Part shown: in pieces, positions 46,959 through 56,880 of the stretch
How the letters are laid out: each line of letters starts with the position of its first letter
How positions within the stretch are numbered: the stretch's first letter is position 1
Source of the DNA: Orientia tsutsugamushi
Lineage (GTDB): Bacteria > Pseudomonadota > Alphaproteobacteria > Rickettsiales > Rickettsiaceae
DNA: 64,000 nucleotides
Direction of reading: 5' to 3'
Assembly (NCBI RefSeq): GCF_900327275.1
Contig: NZ_LS398548.1
Span: 496,001-560,000 of the forward strand
Notes under the pieces: model-generated
Told to the model about the DNA's origin: nothing
What the model saw: only the letters and a program-made list of their open reading frames with translations
Database searches by the model: none
Position numbers and translations under genes: made by a program

Positions 46959-47836
46959 AATATGCTGCTATTTATTCATTAAATGTAAAAGTAATGTAAA
47001 TAAGTATTAATATAATTTAATTTACAAGTCAAATATTTTACAACATATTAAACGAACAATAATTAGTGTAACTTTCAAGTTTAATATAAAAAATCAGTAA
47101 GAGAATAGACTTCTTTTAAAACTAGGATGGAGTAAAGGTTAAGAAAAAGATAACTAGAGTTCGATATAAGAAAATAGAAGAAAGATAGATGAAATAAGGA
47201 TTAGAGTAGCAGTTCAACAGGAATATAATAGAAGTAATAGTAAAAAGTAAATTGTAAAAAAGATATGATGGAGTATAAAGATCTCAAGAATAAAAAAGGA
47301 GAACTAAATATGATTCCTATATTAAATATTTTTTCTTGATGGATAACTTTTGTAAGTATTTTGAAGAATGAATAAAAAAATATATACTGCCAAACACTAT
47401 GCAGAAGCGCAAAAGATACCAGAGTAGGATAAGGAAGTAGAATAGAAAGAAGAGGAGATAAGATTGAAATTAAGTTTGAAGATATAGCCAAACTACTATA
47501 AAACAATTATAATAATAAGATGTAATAAAAAAGTAATTAGTATGACATATTCTATAGATTTTCTGAAAACAGTGCTGACGATTTAATGCTTTTTGTATAC
47601 TACGGCTTACTTACTACTAGTCTCGTTCAGCTATTTTATATTGATATGCACACTATATTGACTTATATCTTCTTTTAGTTTATCAATAGAGATTTTTCTT
47701 GGAGCTCTGTTTCTGTTTTTTAATTCAATATTAATGAAATACGAAACTTCAATTGTAGTTTTTAAACATTCCTTGGCTATGTTTATTATGCTTTGCAAAA
47801 AGTTACTACATTAGTACATTAAGCTATATATTTGAG
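46959..47836. other. Gap with small transposon remnants
   Basis: No gene is recognised in this 880-base gap. Bases about 47,413-47,490 match the right end of the IS982-type element, in reverse. Bases 47,541-47,580 read MTYSIDFLKTVLT on the + strand, the start of an IS630 transposase, and about 47,640-47,730 read RAPRKISIDKLKEDISQYS on the - strand, another IS630 piece. The rest is AT-rich and unassigned. Confidence 0.6.
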
Positions 47837-47865
47837 TTGCGTTAAAGATTAAATTCATCTATACT
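47837..47865 (+). promoter_or_regulatory. Sigma-70 type promoter of the 4.5S RNA gene
   Basis: TTGCGT (47,837-47,842) and TATACT (47,860-47,865) are separated by 17 bases, a good -35/-10 pair. The -10 box ends 9 bases before the predicted RNA start. Confidence 0.65.
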
Positions 47866-47873
47866 ATATTAAC

Positions 47874-47951
47874 TGGCGTAGGCATCAACCTTACAAACCC
47901 AGTCAGGTTTGAAAAAAAGCAGCTGTAGTAAGTCCTTGGTGGGTTACGCTA
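47874..47951 (+). ncRNA. ffs: 4.5S signal recognition particle RNA
   Basis: The Ffh-binding core reads GTCAGG-TTTGAAAAAAA-GCAGC, lining up base for base with the bacterial GTCAGG-TCCGGAAGGAA-GCAGC core. Ends GCGTA (47,876-47,880) and TACGC (47,945-47,949) pair, giving a hairpin of about 78 nt, the short bacterial form. The RNA joins Ffh to target membrane proteins to the Sec machinery. It lies just upstream of dnaX, as in many alphaproteobacteria. Exact ends are approximate. Confidence 0.88.
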
Positions 47952-48016
47952 GTAGTTTTATCTTAACGATGAGTGTATTTTTACATTCTTTTTTCTCTTA
48001 AAGTTTAATTAGATTA

Positions 48017-49696
48017 ATGCTAGAAAGGCAAAGTGGCTATGTAGTTTGGGCTAGAAAATATAGACCTAAAACTATGTGTGAGTTGATAGGGCAGGAAGTA
48101 TTAACTAAAGTTTTAACTTATAGTATGATTACTGGCTGCTTATCGCAGGCTTATTTGTTGAGTGGTATTCGCGGCGTTGGAAAAACAACTGCAGCTAGAA
48201 TCATTGCTACAACAATTAATTGTTTGCAGCCATTAGTAACTTCAAAAACAATATTTGCTTGTACTAAGTGTAATAGCTGTATAGCTATGGAAAATAATAG
48301 CCATCCTGATATTAATGAAATTGATGCAGCTAGTAGAACTGGAGTAGAGGATGTAAGAACAATAATTGATGATAGTGAATATAAGCCATTAATTTCTAAA
48401 TATAAGATATTTATTATTGATGAAGTTCATATGCTCTCTAAGAGCGCATTTAATGCATTGTTAAAGCTTCTTGAAGAACCTCCAAGTCACACTATTTTTA
48501 TTTTTGCAACAACCGAGATTAACAAAATTCCTTTGACAGTGATTTCTAGATGTCAAAAATTTGACTTAAGACGATTGGATGTGAATAATATTGTTCAAAT
48601 TTTGAGTAACATTATAGCTAAGGAAAATGTTAGTGCTACTAAAGAAATATTAGAATTTATTGCTGTTAAAGCAGATGGATCTGCAAGGGATGCAGTATCA
48701 TTACTTGAACAAGCTAGAGCATTATCACAAAATATTGCAGATACTGCAAGTTCTGAGGCAGTAGTGATTAGTTTAAATACTGTCGAACAGATGTGTGGGG
48801 TATTAGATTTAGGAAAATCAACAGATCTTCTATCAGCAATTGCTGAGAAAAATGCAGAAAAAGGCATTAATATTGTTACAGATTTATATATAAGTGGAAC
48901 TGATTTTGTAGTATGCAGTCAAAATATACTAGATCTGATTGGGTATTTAATTAAAGTGAAAACGATAGATGGCTATACTGAATCTATTTATGCGAGCCAT
49001 AACAATAGATTAAATTCTCTTAGTATGAAATTATCTTTATCGCGATTGACTGTGCTATGGCAAATATTTAGTAAATCTATACAAGAGTTAAAGATTAGTC
49101 ATAACCCAAGGCTTTGTTTTGAGGTTGTTGTTATAAAAGCTATTTACAGTTTTTCATTACCTACTCCTATAGATGCATTGAGGCAATTGAAGAGTGAATT
49201 AACTGATGCTAAAACTAATGTTGATAATGCCGCTAATTCGCCTGCTATAGCTGAATCTTTACCTGCTAGCATGGATAAATATGAGCTACAATCTTATGAA
49301 TGCTATTCTGATATAAATAATAAAAAAATGTTGACTAAATCTAATAATAGTAATAATTATTTGACGGTTTTAGTAGATTTTTTAAAATATCTTAACCAAA
49401 TTGGAGAGGTTGATCTTTATTATTATCTAATGAACATAGTTTCGGTTATTGATATTACTGGATGTAGTGTTTTCTTAGGCAGCAAAGGTAGTAATGCAAA
49501 GATGAACAGTCAATTAACAATGCATTTATGTCAATGGAAGCCTAATAATTGGAATGTCTTAACTGTAGAAAATGATACAAAATTGCCATTAAAAGCAGAG
49601 CTCATTCAAATGTTTAAAGTTTCTAAAGCATGGGATTTAATTACAACTAATTTTAAAGATGTTGAGGTTGTTGATATTATAATGAATAAAAAATAG
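48017..49696 (+). CDS. dnaX: DNA polymerase III subunits gamma/tau
   Basis: The 559-residue protein is the clamp-loader ATPase. Visible are VWARKYRPKTMCELIGQE at the start, Walker A GIRGVGKTT at about residues 52-60, a zinc module CTKCNSC, IIDEVHMLSKSAFNALLKLLEEPP, and the sensor SRCQKFDLRRL. The C-terminal 190 residues are less conserved and would be the tau-type part. The ATG at 48017 agrees with the family start. It is followed by the YbaB-type gene after 11 bases, the conserved dnaX-ybaB pair. Confidence 0.96.
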   Translation: MLERQSGYVVWARKYRPKTMCELIGQEVLTKVLTYSMITGCLSQAYLLSGIRGVGKTTAARIIATTINCLQPLVTSKTIFACTKCNSCIAMENNSHPDINEIDAASRTGVEDVRTIIDDSEYKPLISKYKIFIIDEVHMLSKSAFNALLKLLEEPPSHTIFIFATTEINKIPLTVISRCQKFDLRRLDVNNIVQILSNIIAKENVSATKEILEFIAVKADGSARDAVSLLEQARALSQNIADTASSEAVVISLNTVEQMCGVLDLGKSTDLLSAIAEKNAEKGINIVTDLYISGTDFVVCSQNILDLIGYLIKVKTIDGYTESIYASHNNRLNSLSMKLSLSRLTVLWQIFSKSIQELKISHNPRLCFEVVVIKAIYSFSLPTPIDALRQLKSELTDAKTNVDNAANSPAIAESLPASMDKYELQSYECYSDINNKKMLTKSNNSNNYLTVLVDFLKYLNQIGEVDLYYYLMNIVSVIDITGCSVFLGSKGSNAKMNSQLTMHLCQWKPNNWNVLTVENDTKLPLKAELIQMFKVSKAWDLITTNFKDVEVVDIIMNKK

Positions 49697-49707
49697 TTAG
49701 GCACTCT

Positions 49708-50268
49708 ATGAGAAAATTAAGACAGTTATTAAGACAAGTTGAAAATGCTCAAAAGCAGGTTTCGCAGAAAGAATATAGCGGTAGCGCTATGATTGAGCAC
49801 AAGAAAGTAGTTACTGTAATTTTAGATGGGCAGGCAAATGTTAAATCCATTGCTATTGATCTTGCTTTAACTAGTAACACTACAAGTGAACTATTAGAAA
49901 AATTAGTAATAACAGCTTTTAATGATGCTTTTCACCAGATTAATACAGAAGCATCTAAGATGATGTCAAATATGTTAGGTAAGTTAACTAGTAAACTATC
50001 TAAGATGAAGTATCCTCAGCTTGATAAAATAGACGATAAGGTAGGAAATGCTGAATTTGATGGTAGTGCTGGAGGAAATTTAGTCAACATTATATTGAAT
50101 GGTAACGGCAATATTAAATCTATAACAATTGATTCTTCTGTGATTAATGATCAAGCGATGTTAGAAGATTTGCTTGTAGTATCTTATTCTAATGCTAAGC
50201 GTAAATTTGATTCTGAAACTTCTAATGCAATGTCAGATTTGTTAGGTGGAGGCAAATCAGTATTTTGA
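49708..50268 (+). CDS. YbaB/EbfC nucleoid-associated protein, tandem duplication
   Basis: YbaB proteins are about 105 residues and bind DNA as dimers. This one has 186 residues and holds two YbaB units. Unit 1 has YSGSAMIEHKKVVTVILDGQ, VKSIAIDLAL and a helix ending MMSNMLGKLTSKLSKMK. Unit 2 has FDGSAGGNLVNIILNGNGN, IKSITIDSSV and AMSDLLGGG. The N-terminal helix (RKLRQLLRQVENAQKQV) is present only once. A fused pseudo-dimer would explain this. It lies 11 bases after dnaX in the usual order, usually followed by recR, which is absent. Confidence 0.88.
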   Translation: MRKLRQLLRQVENAQKQVSQKEYSGSAMIEHKKVVTVILDGQANVKSIAIDLALTSNTTSELLEKLVITAFNDAFHQINTEASKMMSNMLGKLTSKLSKMKYPQLDKIDDKVGNAEFDGSAGGNLVNIILNGNGNIKSITIDSSVINDQAMLEDLLVVSYSNAKRKFDSETSNAMSDLLGGGKSVF

Positions 50269-50536
50269 TTTAACTAATGAGATTAGGCTTATATAGTAGT
50301 TCATTTCACTCTGCTATAATTTGAGTACTTTTGAATTATTAAATCAAAATGCTTATTTTGATAAATTATGCTTAGAAAATTCATTAACCATGCTATTTTA
50401 AATTACAGTTTATGTAGCGCTAGATTAAGCTTATTATATGCAAATTTAACATAAAGCTATAGTTGGTTGTGATTGTTGGTTAAGAGCAATAATAAATTTT
50501 TAGATAGTAAGCAGTTGTGGGGGTAGTTTAATAACA
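50269..50536. other. Spacer before znuC
   Basis: The 268-base spacer holds no recognised gene. It probably carries the znuCB promoter, but I see no clear Zur operator. Confidence 0.35.
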
Positions 50537-51250
50537 ATGACAATAGCAGAGTTTAAAAAAGTATCAAAAGCTTATAGCAGTCATTATCAAGCAATTAAGG
50601 ATATAAACTTTAAGATTAAAGCTAATGAAATTACTACTTTAGTTGGTCCTAATGGTGCTGGCAAAACAACAGTTGCAAAGCTGTTACTAGGCCTTGAACA
50701 ACCAACTTCAGGTAATATTGTTAAACAAAATGGGATATCTTTATCATATGTTCCACAAAAAATTCACTTGAATGATAACTTACCAATTAACGTGTCTGAA
50801 TTTTTATCATATGTAGCTTCTAATCACCAGAATACACTTACTCAAGTAATGGACTTTATTAATTTTGAGTTCATAAAAAATAAACAGCTTGCTGACTTAT
50901 CTGGAGGCCAAATGCAAAGGGTTGCAATAGCAGCTAGCTTACTCAAAGAATCTGATTTGATAGTTCTAGATGAACCTACTCAAGGGCTTGATGTTATAGC
51001 TCAACAACAACTGTATGATCTATTGAAAAAATGTAAGCAGATTAGAAAAACAGCTATATTTATAATTTCGCATGATTTACATACTGTTATGTTAAATACT
51101 GATCAAGTTTTATGTATTAATCAACATATATGCTGTAGTAGCTATTTATTTAAATATTCAAAAGAGAATAGAGCATACGTTGCTAATTTAAGGGAGTTAG
51201 ATTCTCAAATAGGAATATATACTCATAATCATGACCACACTCATAATTAA
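50537..51250 (+). CDS. znuC: Zinc ABC transporter ATPase
   Basis: The 237-residue protein has Walker A GPNGAGKTT, signature LSGGQMQRVAIAASL, Walker B DLIVLDEPTQGLD and the switch histidine in IISHDLHTV. Similarity to ZnuC and the partner ZnuB downstream give the metal-uptake role; a histidine-rich end (HNHDHTHN) is a metal-binding feature. The stop overlaps znuB by 20 bases. The periplasmic binding protein ZnuA is not here. Confidence 0.92.
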   Translation: MTIAEFKKVSKAYSSHYQAIKDINFKIKANEITTLVGPNGAGKTTVAKLLLGLEQPTSGNIVKQNGISLSYVPQKIHLNDNLPINVSEFLSYVASNHQNTLTQVMDFINFEFIKNKQLADLSGGQMQRVAIAASLLKESDLIVLDEPTQGLDVIAQQQLYDLLKKCKQIRKTAIFIISHDLHTVMLNTDQVLCINQHICCSSYLFKYSKENRAYVANLRELDSQIGIYTHNHDHTHN

Positions 51251-52019
51251 TTTAGTTATTGCAACAGTATTAATAAGTATACTGCTTGCATCACTTGGGT
51301 GCATAATATTGTGGCAGCGTTACACAAGTTTTAGCGATGGATTAGTACATTCTTGCGTATTAGCTGGAAGCATGGTAGCTATATTTAATTTACCAACACT
51401 AATTTCTGCATTTTTAGTAGCACTAATATATTCTGGAGCAATTTTTTTTTTTAGTAACAATAATTACAATAAATCAACAGTAGTTTTTATTGTTTCAAAT
51501 GGTATGCTGGCTTTATCAGCTATTTTATCAACTATTGTTCCAGGCGCACCAACTGTTTCTAGCCTTTTGTTTGGTGGAGAATTATGGCTAATAAATTCAA
51601 CTGACATAATAATTTTATTTATTTTAGTATTAATAATAGGAGCGCTAATATATACAAATTTTAAGGCAATTATATTAATATCTTTAAATAAAGAACTTGC
51701 TGTAGTGATTTTAGAAAGGCATCCTAGAGTTATTGAAATGATGTTTTTGGTTATTTTATCAACTACGATCATTGTTACTATAAAAATATTTGGCGGCTTG
51801 TTTCTAACTGCATGGCTTGTAATTCCAGCAGCAACTGCAAGAATGATCAGCAATTCTGCAGCTAAGATGATAATTTACTCTAATCTGCTATCTGTAATGT
51901 TTAATCTTACTGGAATCGGTGTATCTGTATATCTTGATACTCCTACTACAGCAACAATGGTATTTACTAATTTCTTAGCTTTTGTTGTTATATTTATTAT
52001 ATTTAAAACTTCAGATTAG
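51231..52019 (+). CDS. znuB: Zinc ABC transporter permease
   Basis: The 262-residue protein has eight or so membrane segments and the ABC-3 family pattern (LGCIILWQRYTSFSDGLVHS at the start, GGLFLTAWLVIPAATARMIS later). It forms the channel driven by ZnuC. The last codons (TSD and TAG) lie in the terminal repeat of an IS982-type fragment that begins at about 52,010, so the natural end has been replaced, though the length still equals that of typical ZnuB. Confidence 0.92.
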   Translation: MTTLIINLVIATVLISILLASLGCIILWQRYTSFSDGLVHSCVLAGSMVAIFNLPTLISAFLVALIYSGAIFFFSNNNYNKSTVVFIVSNGMLALSAILSTIVPGAPTVSSLLFGGELWLINSTDIIILFILVLIIGALIYTNFKAIILISLNKELAVVILERHPRVIEMMFLVILSTTIIVTIKIFGGLFLTAWLVIPAATARMISNSAAKMIIYSNLLSVMFNLTGIGVSVYLDTPTTATMVFTNFLAFVVIFIIFKTSD

Positions 52020-52260
52020 GATAATGGATGATAAGAAAAAGAAGAAAAGATAAGATAGAGATTAAGTTTGGAGATAGAATAAGAAGCAAGAGAAGCAATT
52101 ATATGAACAAAGAAATTAAGAGGAGAACGGTGTCTAGTATGCTCTAAATGCATATGTTTTTTTTAGTACATTAAAGACAGATTTAATTAAGGAACGTTTA
52201 TTTAATAAAAGCTTATCATCTATGTCTAATAAGTATGTTTTCATATCTTTATGAAGATTG
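52010..52260 (-). mobile_element. IS982-family right-end fragment at the znuB stop
   Basis: The terminal repeat (TTCAGATTAGGATAATGG) and following 240 bases match the right end of the IS982-type element in reverse, including the NKRSLIESVF coding region. It ends near 52,260. Confidence 0.85.
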
Positions 52261-52279
52261 TACAATGTAAGGTTATATA

Positions 52280-53250
52280 TATGATTGTTTGACTAAGGAA
52301 AGATCAAATCTGTTGTTCTATCAACATAAGCCTACTGGTATATGCAAAGAAGTGATTTGATGTATAAAGTATAAAGCTATCAGGACAATGTACTCGGCTC
52401 AAAAGTGGATCAGAATCGTGAGAGGAAGATTAGACTACTAGTTTCATGTGGTAAGAGGTTAGGCTAGAATTGTTAGGTTAACATACAGTGAACTACTAAT
52501 AAATGTCGTTATTAATAAAAAGCAAAAGATACTGAAAGGCTTTGCTCAAAAGAGAAGTGATCTGCTTATTTGAGCTAGTCCATGGCAATACGTAGACTTT
52601 AAGATCATCGGCAGATAGGTAGAACCTAACACATTTATATCATATAGATAGAACACAATAAGCCTGTATCTTTTCCAATATGGAAGGTGAGCTGTAAGGT
52701 AAACTGATCAAGATGCAGGTAGATGAGAACAGAAAAAGCGAATGCTATGTTGTAATGACATAGATAGGAGTTGAAACATCATTCCGCATGAAAGTGAGCA
52801 GACTTCTGTTATGGTCTCTTATTATGAGAGAATTTGATGAAACTTTGAAGGGAGAAAAGCAAATGATGGTTGTAAATTTTACAGCCAGTACGTCTATTGA
52901 TAACAAAATACATTTGCAAAGTATAAACTGGAAGAAATGTAATAAAGTTATTAGAAGTCATCAAACGCATATCGTAAAGGCAATACAGGAAAGCAGATGG
53001 AACAGAGTGAAAGCTTTGCAACGGTTGCTTACACATTCTTTTAGCGGTAAGACAATTGCAGTTAGAAGAGTGACAGAAAACTGAGGAAAAAGAACTGCTA
53101 ATATAGATTGGGAAACTTGGTCTACACCAGATCTTATTCATAATCCAAGGTCAAAGTGTAACACCGGTTCAACAGAAATTGAACTTAAAGAGGCTTGCGC
53201 TGCATGATGGGAAACAATCATGTACAGTTCAATGTTTAAGATGATTTAAC
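52280..53250 (+). pseudogene. Group II intron remnant with RT N-terminus and 3-prime end
   Basis: After a non-coding part resembling an intron 5-prime region comes an open stretch (52,788-53,084). There INWKKCNKVIRSHQTHIVKA and NRVKALQRLLTHSFSGKTIAV match the N-terminal domain of group II intron reverse transcriptases, ending WSTPDL after a stop. The RT core is deleted. Bases 53,190-53,230 (GAGGCTTGCGC ... GGGAAACAATC ... GTACAGTTC) resemble the 3-prime intron stem with a GAAA loop. A different intron copy from that at 35-38 kb is likely. Confidence 0.7.
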
Positions 53251-53340
53251 TAACTAGAAAAAATAAGTCAAAGCAAGAGTTATTGTGAGCTTTATACGCC
53301 TTATAAAATCTGCTATTTAGTTTATTCTCGTTTAAGTTGA
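53236..53340 (+). repeat. Dispersed repeat copy
   Basis: About 105 bases match the reverse complement of 61,436-61,540, including GAGCTTTATACGC and CTGCTATTTAGTTTATTCTC. A shorter related piece (ACTGTGAGCTTTATG) is at 58,240. The host element is unknown. Confidence 0.7.
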
Positions 53341-53637
53341 TATATAAATTTAACTGTAGATGTATTAATATTACTTGTCAATATGATAATAATATCTTGA
53401 TGTTAATTGCACAAATATAACACAAATATATGTATGATATTTAGCTAATTGGAATGCTAATTTTTAATCAAGCAACTTGAATTTGTAGTTGATAAGCTTA
53501 GAGTAACCTTCAGTTGATAACGTCGCTTAAAAATATTTTTTATTTTTACAAAAGTATTTGCTATTAAATAAAAATCATACTACACACTATAAGTTTAAGC
53601 TAATTTTAAAAATTAATAAGTTATTATTTAATTACTT

Positions 53638-53742
53638 TAAATATCGAAATAGACGTAAAAGATTCGGTCTTAGTTTTAATTTGATCTCTGGCATTTATAA
53701 TTTTGAACTACGTTAACTAGTTTCGAAACAGGTCTAATAGTA
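53638..53742 (+). mobile_element. IS5-type right-end fragment
   Basis: Bases encode the last residues of the IS5-type second frame (RFGLSFNLISGIYNFELR-like) and end with the terminal repeat GTTTCGAAACAGGTC. Confidence 0.85.
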
Positions 53743-54147
53743 AACACATATCAAGTTCAACAATACATCGAGCGTGTGATGAGATTCAGAAAAAAGGCTG
53801 AAATACCGAATGAACAATACATGATCTTAGAATAAGATTTGCCACTTGAATTGTAAATAATGAAGAAGAACTTAATGTAATAGCTAAAATATTATTGCAT
53901 AGTATTCAACAACTGAAATTTATGCTATAACTAGGTTAGATAAGGCAAAAGTAGCTACAAATAAAGTTGTAGAAAACATGCTGATGATATGTGGTTCCAA
54001 TTTTTATCTAAACGGAGATACTATCTGGAATCTTACCATCATTAGATTGCAGTGAAGAAATATTGACAACAACTTAGCTAGGTAGTTACTCTACATTAGA
54101 TTTTGCTAAATTTTTGAAAATCACAGAGTAGAATAAGATTTTTTATG
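53743..54147. other. Unassigned decayed DNA
   Basis: Short readable stretches such as QYIERVMRFRKKAEIPNEQY suggest a decayed gene, but I do not recognise it. Stops occur in every frame. Confidence 0.35.
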
Positions 54148-54285
54148 CTAGAATTGAGGCTGAAGGTTATTATGCAAAAAAATTATGTTAGTCGTTATCG
54201 AGGCGTTGAAGTATATAGGTTTGAGCATTGACGAATAGGAAGTAGTGTTAGCTGAAGTAGCTACAGGAACAGCAATTATTAAAGT
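54148..54285 (+). pseudogene. traL: traL remnant
   Basis: The bases match the start of traL (GCATTGACGAATAGGAAGTAG in place of the intact codons), translating in pieces to YIGLSIDE and VVLAEVATG with stops. It breaks off and joins directly to traC sequence, so a deletion removed everything from traL to mid-traC. Confidence 0.8.
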
Positions 54286-54970
54286 TCATAAGAGTAATAT
54301 TTGGCTGGTCTGAAGAAAAAGAATATTCAGAGATTAACCAGTATGAAATATTGTCTGAACAAATTCTAAGTTAAGATTTTTCGTTACTTGAAGAGATTGA
54401 TTGTGTAAATGTAAATGATGATCAAATTATTTATCAGTCTAGAAGCAAGAAAGAGGCCTGAGGAGTGGAAATTATCTGTCATGTATTTGCTTTTAGACAA
54501 TGAAATGCGTTGTGATGAATATATAAAATCAAATTTCCTGATCCATTTTGGTCTGTAAATTCTACCAAATCAAGCGATTGAAAGTACTGCTGCCATAACT
54601 AAAAGAGAGGCACTAGAAAGAAATATTAATGCAGAAATGGGTAAATTTCCTGATATACAGCAAGAAGTTGCTGATTTAGCAGATGTAGTAGCTACTTTAC
54701 AGAGCGGTGATTATTATGTTGGATAAAACAAAAAAAGCTAAGCAATATGCATCAGCATTTTGTTCGATGTTAAGACGCAGTAAATGGTATTTTGTTCTAT
54801 GCAAATATGATTATGTAGCTATTTTATTAGCTGCGCTACCAATGCAGTAAGTTGAGTAAGGTAGAAGAGGTGTATTAGGTCAAAAAAAAATATCAGGAGT
54901 CGGAGTAGCACTTTCTAGCTTAGGTAGAAGCATAAAAACTGTTTCTGTAGAGAATAAAGTATTATTAAGC
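54286..54970 (+). pseudogene. traC: traC remnant
   Basis: This corresponds to residues about 195-430 of the intact TraC, for example NQYEILSEQI, SLEARKRPEEWKLS, IKSNFLIHFG, AITKREALERNIN and GVGVALSSLGR. Several stops and small deletions are present. An IS5 copy interrupts it at 54,971, before the Walker A region. Confidence 0.87.
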
Positions 54971-55875
54971 CTTTTTAGAAACTGGTTAACGTAGTTCAAA
55001 ATTATAAATGCCAGAGATCAAATTAAATCTAAGACCGAATCTTTTACGTTTATTTCGATATTTGTCAGCAATAATTTTGAACCGTTTTAGCATACCAACA
55101 ACGTTTTCATTGACAACTCTTTCTCCTGCTAACCTACGATTATTCTTTTTATCATTTTTAGTTAAAGGATTTTTCTTGCTTTTTTTCTTTGGTAATTCAG
55201 AATTATTGTGAATTTTTTGTATACCTTGATATCCTGTGTTAGTAATCGCTTTAACTTCAGGATGAATAAGAATTTTGGATTTCTTAAATAATCTAAAGTC
55301 ATGTTTTTTACCGTTAGAAAAATCTGTACATATTACTTGATGCGTTTTCTTGTCTACCACTATTTGAGTTTTTAGTGTATGCATTTTCTTCTTTCCTGAA
55401 TAATAGAATTTTTGTTTTTTTTAGGTCTTTCTATAGGACTCTCAGTAGCATCAATCAAGACTACTTCATAATTCATATCACTCTTCATTAAAGCTTTACG
55501 GCCTGGAAAAGCAAAGTTTGGGTGTTTAACTAGGGTGTCTTCTACCCATTTTACAGCTTTATATGCTGAACTTTCACTAATTCCATAGTTCTGACCTATA
55601 TGGAAATAAGTACGGTATTCTCTAAGGTATTCTAACACCATCAGCAACTGTTCCTCCAAATTGAGCTTATTTTTACGTCCACCTTTTGATTTCTTAAGAC
55701 CATCAGCTTTCCTCAAAATATCCACCATCTTTAAAAATGTTACCTTCATTACTCCTGTTAATCAACGAAATTTTTCATCCTTTAACTCTTTAATCTGATC
55801 ACATTTCATTATTACATCAAATCAGATCTTTATAACACTATTCTACATCATTCTCTAGTTTCGAGAAGAAAGAAG
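54971..55875 (-). mobile_element. IS5-type element, almost full length, inactive
   Basis: Both ends are recognisable (TTTTTAGAAACTGGTTAACG and the reverse complement of CTTCTCGAAAC). Reading - strand, the first transposase frame (55,749-55,372) starts MKVTFLKMVDILRK and the second (55,384-54,986) reaches GIYNFELR, overlapping in the -1 frame. The true start region upstream has an in-frame stop (CGT TGA), so the copy is probably dead, although both halves are otherwise open. DDE aspartates are in IDATES and DTGYQG-type motifs. Confidence 0.85.
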
Positions 55876-55879
55876 TATA

Positions 55880-56725
55880 TTGAAGAGTATGCCAAAATAT
55901 ATACTATAAACTTGCAGAAAGATGCTGCAAGAATATATAATTATGGGAAACTGTTATTTTTAAAAAAGATAAACGTGGTTAAAAGGAATGATATTCAACA
56001 AATATTCAATGATATCAGCAAAGAGGGAAAATATGCAACAGCAAATCTATTGCTGGCAACCTTACGTACTATATTTAATAAGGCAATAAAATGGGGATTA
56101 ATAGAAAACAATCCTACTCTAGGAATAGAGCAGCGTAAACTGCAAGCAAGAGAGAGATGTCTAAGTTACGATGAAATGGGAAGATTTTTAGAAGTATTAT
56201 GCAGAGAAACAACTCCGTTGATAAGAGATTTTGCATTACTAGCGTTATATACTGCAGCTAGAAAAAGTAATGTGTTGGAGATGGAATGGGACAATATAGA
56301 TTTTGAAAGAAAAATATGGCATATACCAAAAACTAAGAACGGAAAGGCGCAAAATATACCATTAACAGATGAGGCAATGGAAATATTGCAAGCAAGGAAA
56401 TTAACATCTAAAAGTAAATGGGTGCTACAAAGCGATAGTAGCAAAAGCAGACACTTAGAAAGCCATATGAGGCATAGAATAGGATTTGTAAAAAGGCTGG
56501 CATAAAAAATTTCAGAATACACGATCTAAGAAGGACGTTAGCAAGTTGTATGGGTGATGCAGGCGCAAGTCAGAGGACAATTGGTATAACATTGAATCAT
56601 ATTAATCCAAACTCAACAATACCTTATACTATAGCTTGTATTGAGTTAGTACGAGAGTATATGTCTAAGGCTACACAAATAATTAGGGAATGTGCTGAAA
56701 ATTATAATATTTATAATACTATCTG
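55880..56725 (+). pseudogene. int: RAGE integrase remnant
   Basis: This matches residues about 120-400 of the integrase at 21,928-23,148: LQKDAARIYNYGKLLFLKK, TLGIEQRKLQARERCLSYDE, a TAARKSNVLEMEW motif, then after a frameshift near 56,500 the IHDLRRTLASC box and YNIYNTI end. The N-terminal 120 residues are missing, cut by the IS5 copy. The glycine before the catalytic arginine box is alanine. It cannot be active. Confidence 0.9.
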
Positions 56726-56752
56726 ACTAATATAAACGTTGTGGTAAGAATA

Positions 56753-56771
56753 GTGCGACTTCATGTCGCAC
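56753..56771. promoter_or_regulatory. Second copy of the int-traL hairpin
   Basis: The 7-bp stem GTGCGAC / GTCGCAC appears with the same spacing to the integrase end and traL start as at 21,877-21,895; the loop is the reverse complement as expected from the opposite orientation. Confidence 0.55.
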
Positions 56772-56880
56772 ATGCATGTATGTAAACTAATTATTACAGG
56801 TAAAATCTGTGTTTGAAGATATTTAGCTAATTTAAACATTATAGAGAAATCTCATGCTACAATTGCGGCTGAAGGTGATT

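Noticed and set aside
47201-47506. 101-codon - strand hydrophobic frame
   Set aside because: It overlaps an IS982 right-end remnant, and its hydrophobicity comes from purine-rich sequence on the other strand.
53190-53230. Classical 34-base group II domain V
   Set aside because: The hairpin is 41 bases and imperfect, so I describe it only as a domain V-like 3-prime stem within the intron remnant.
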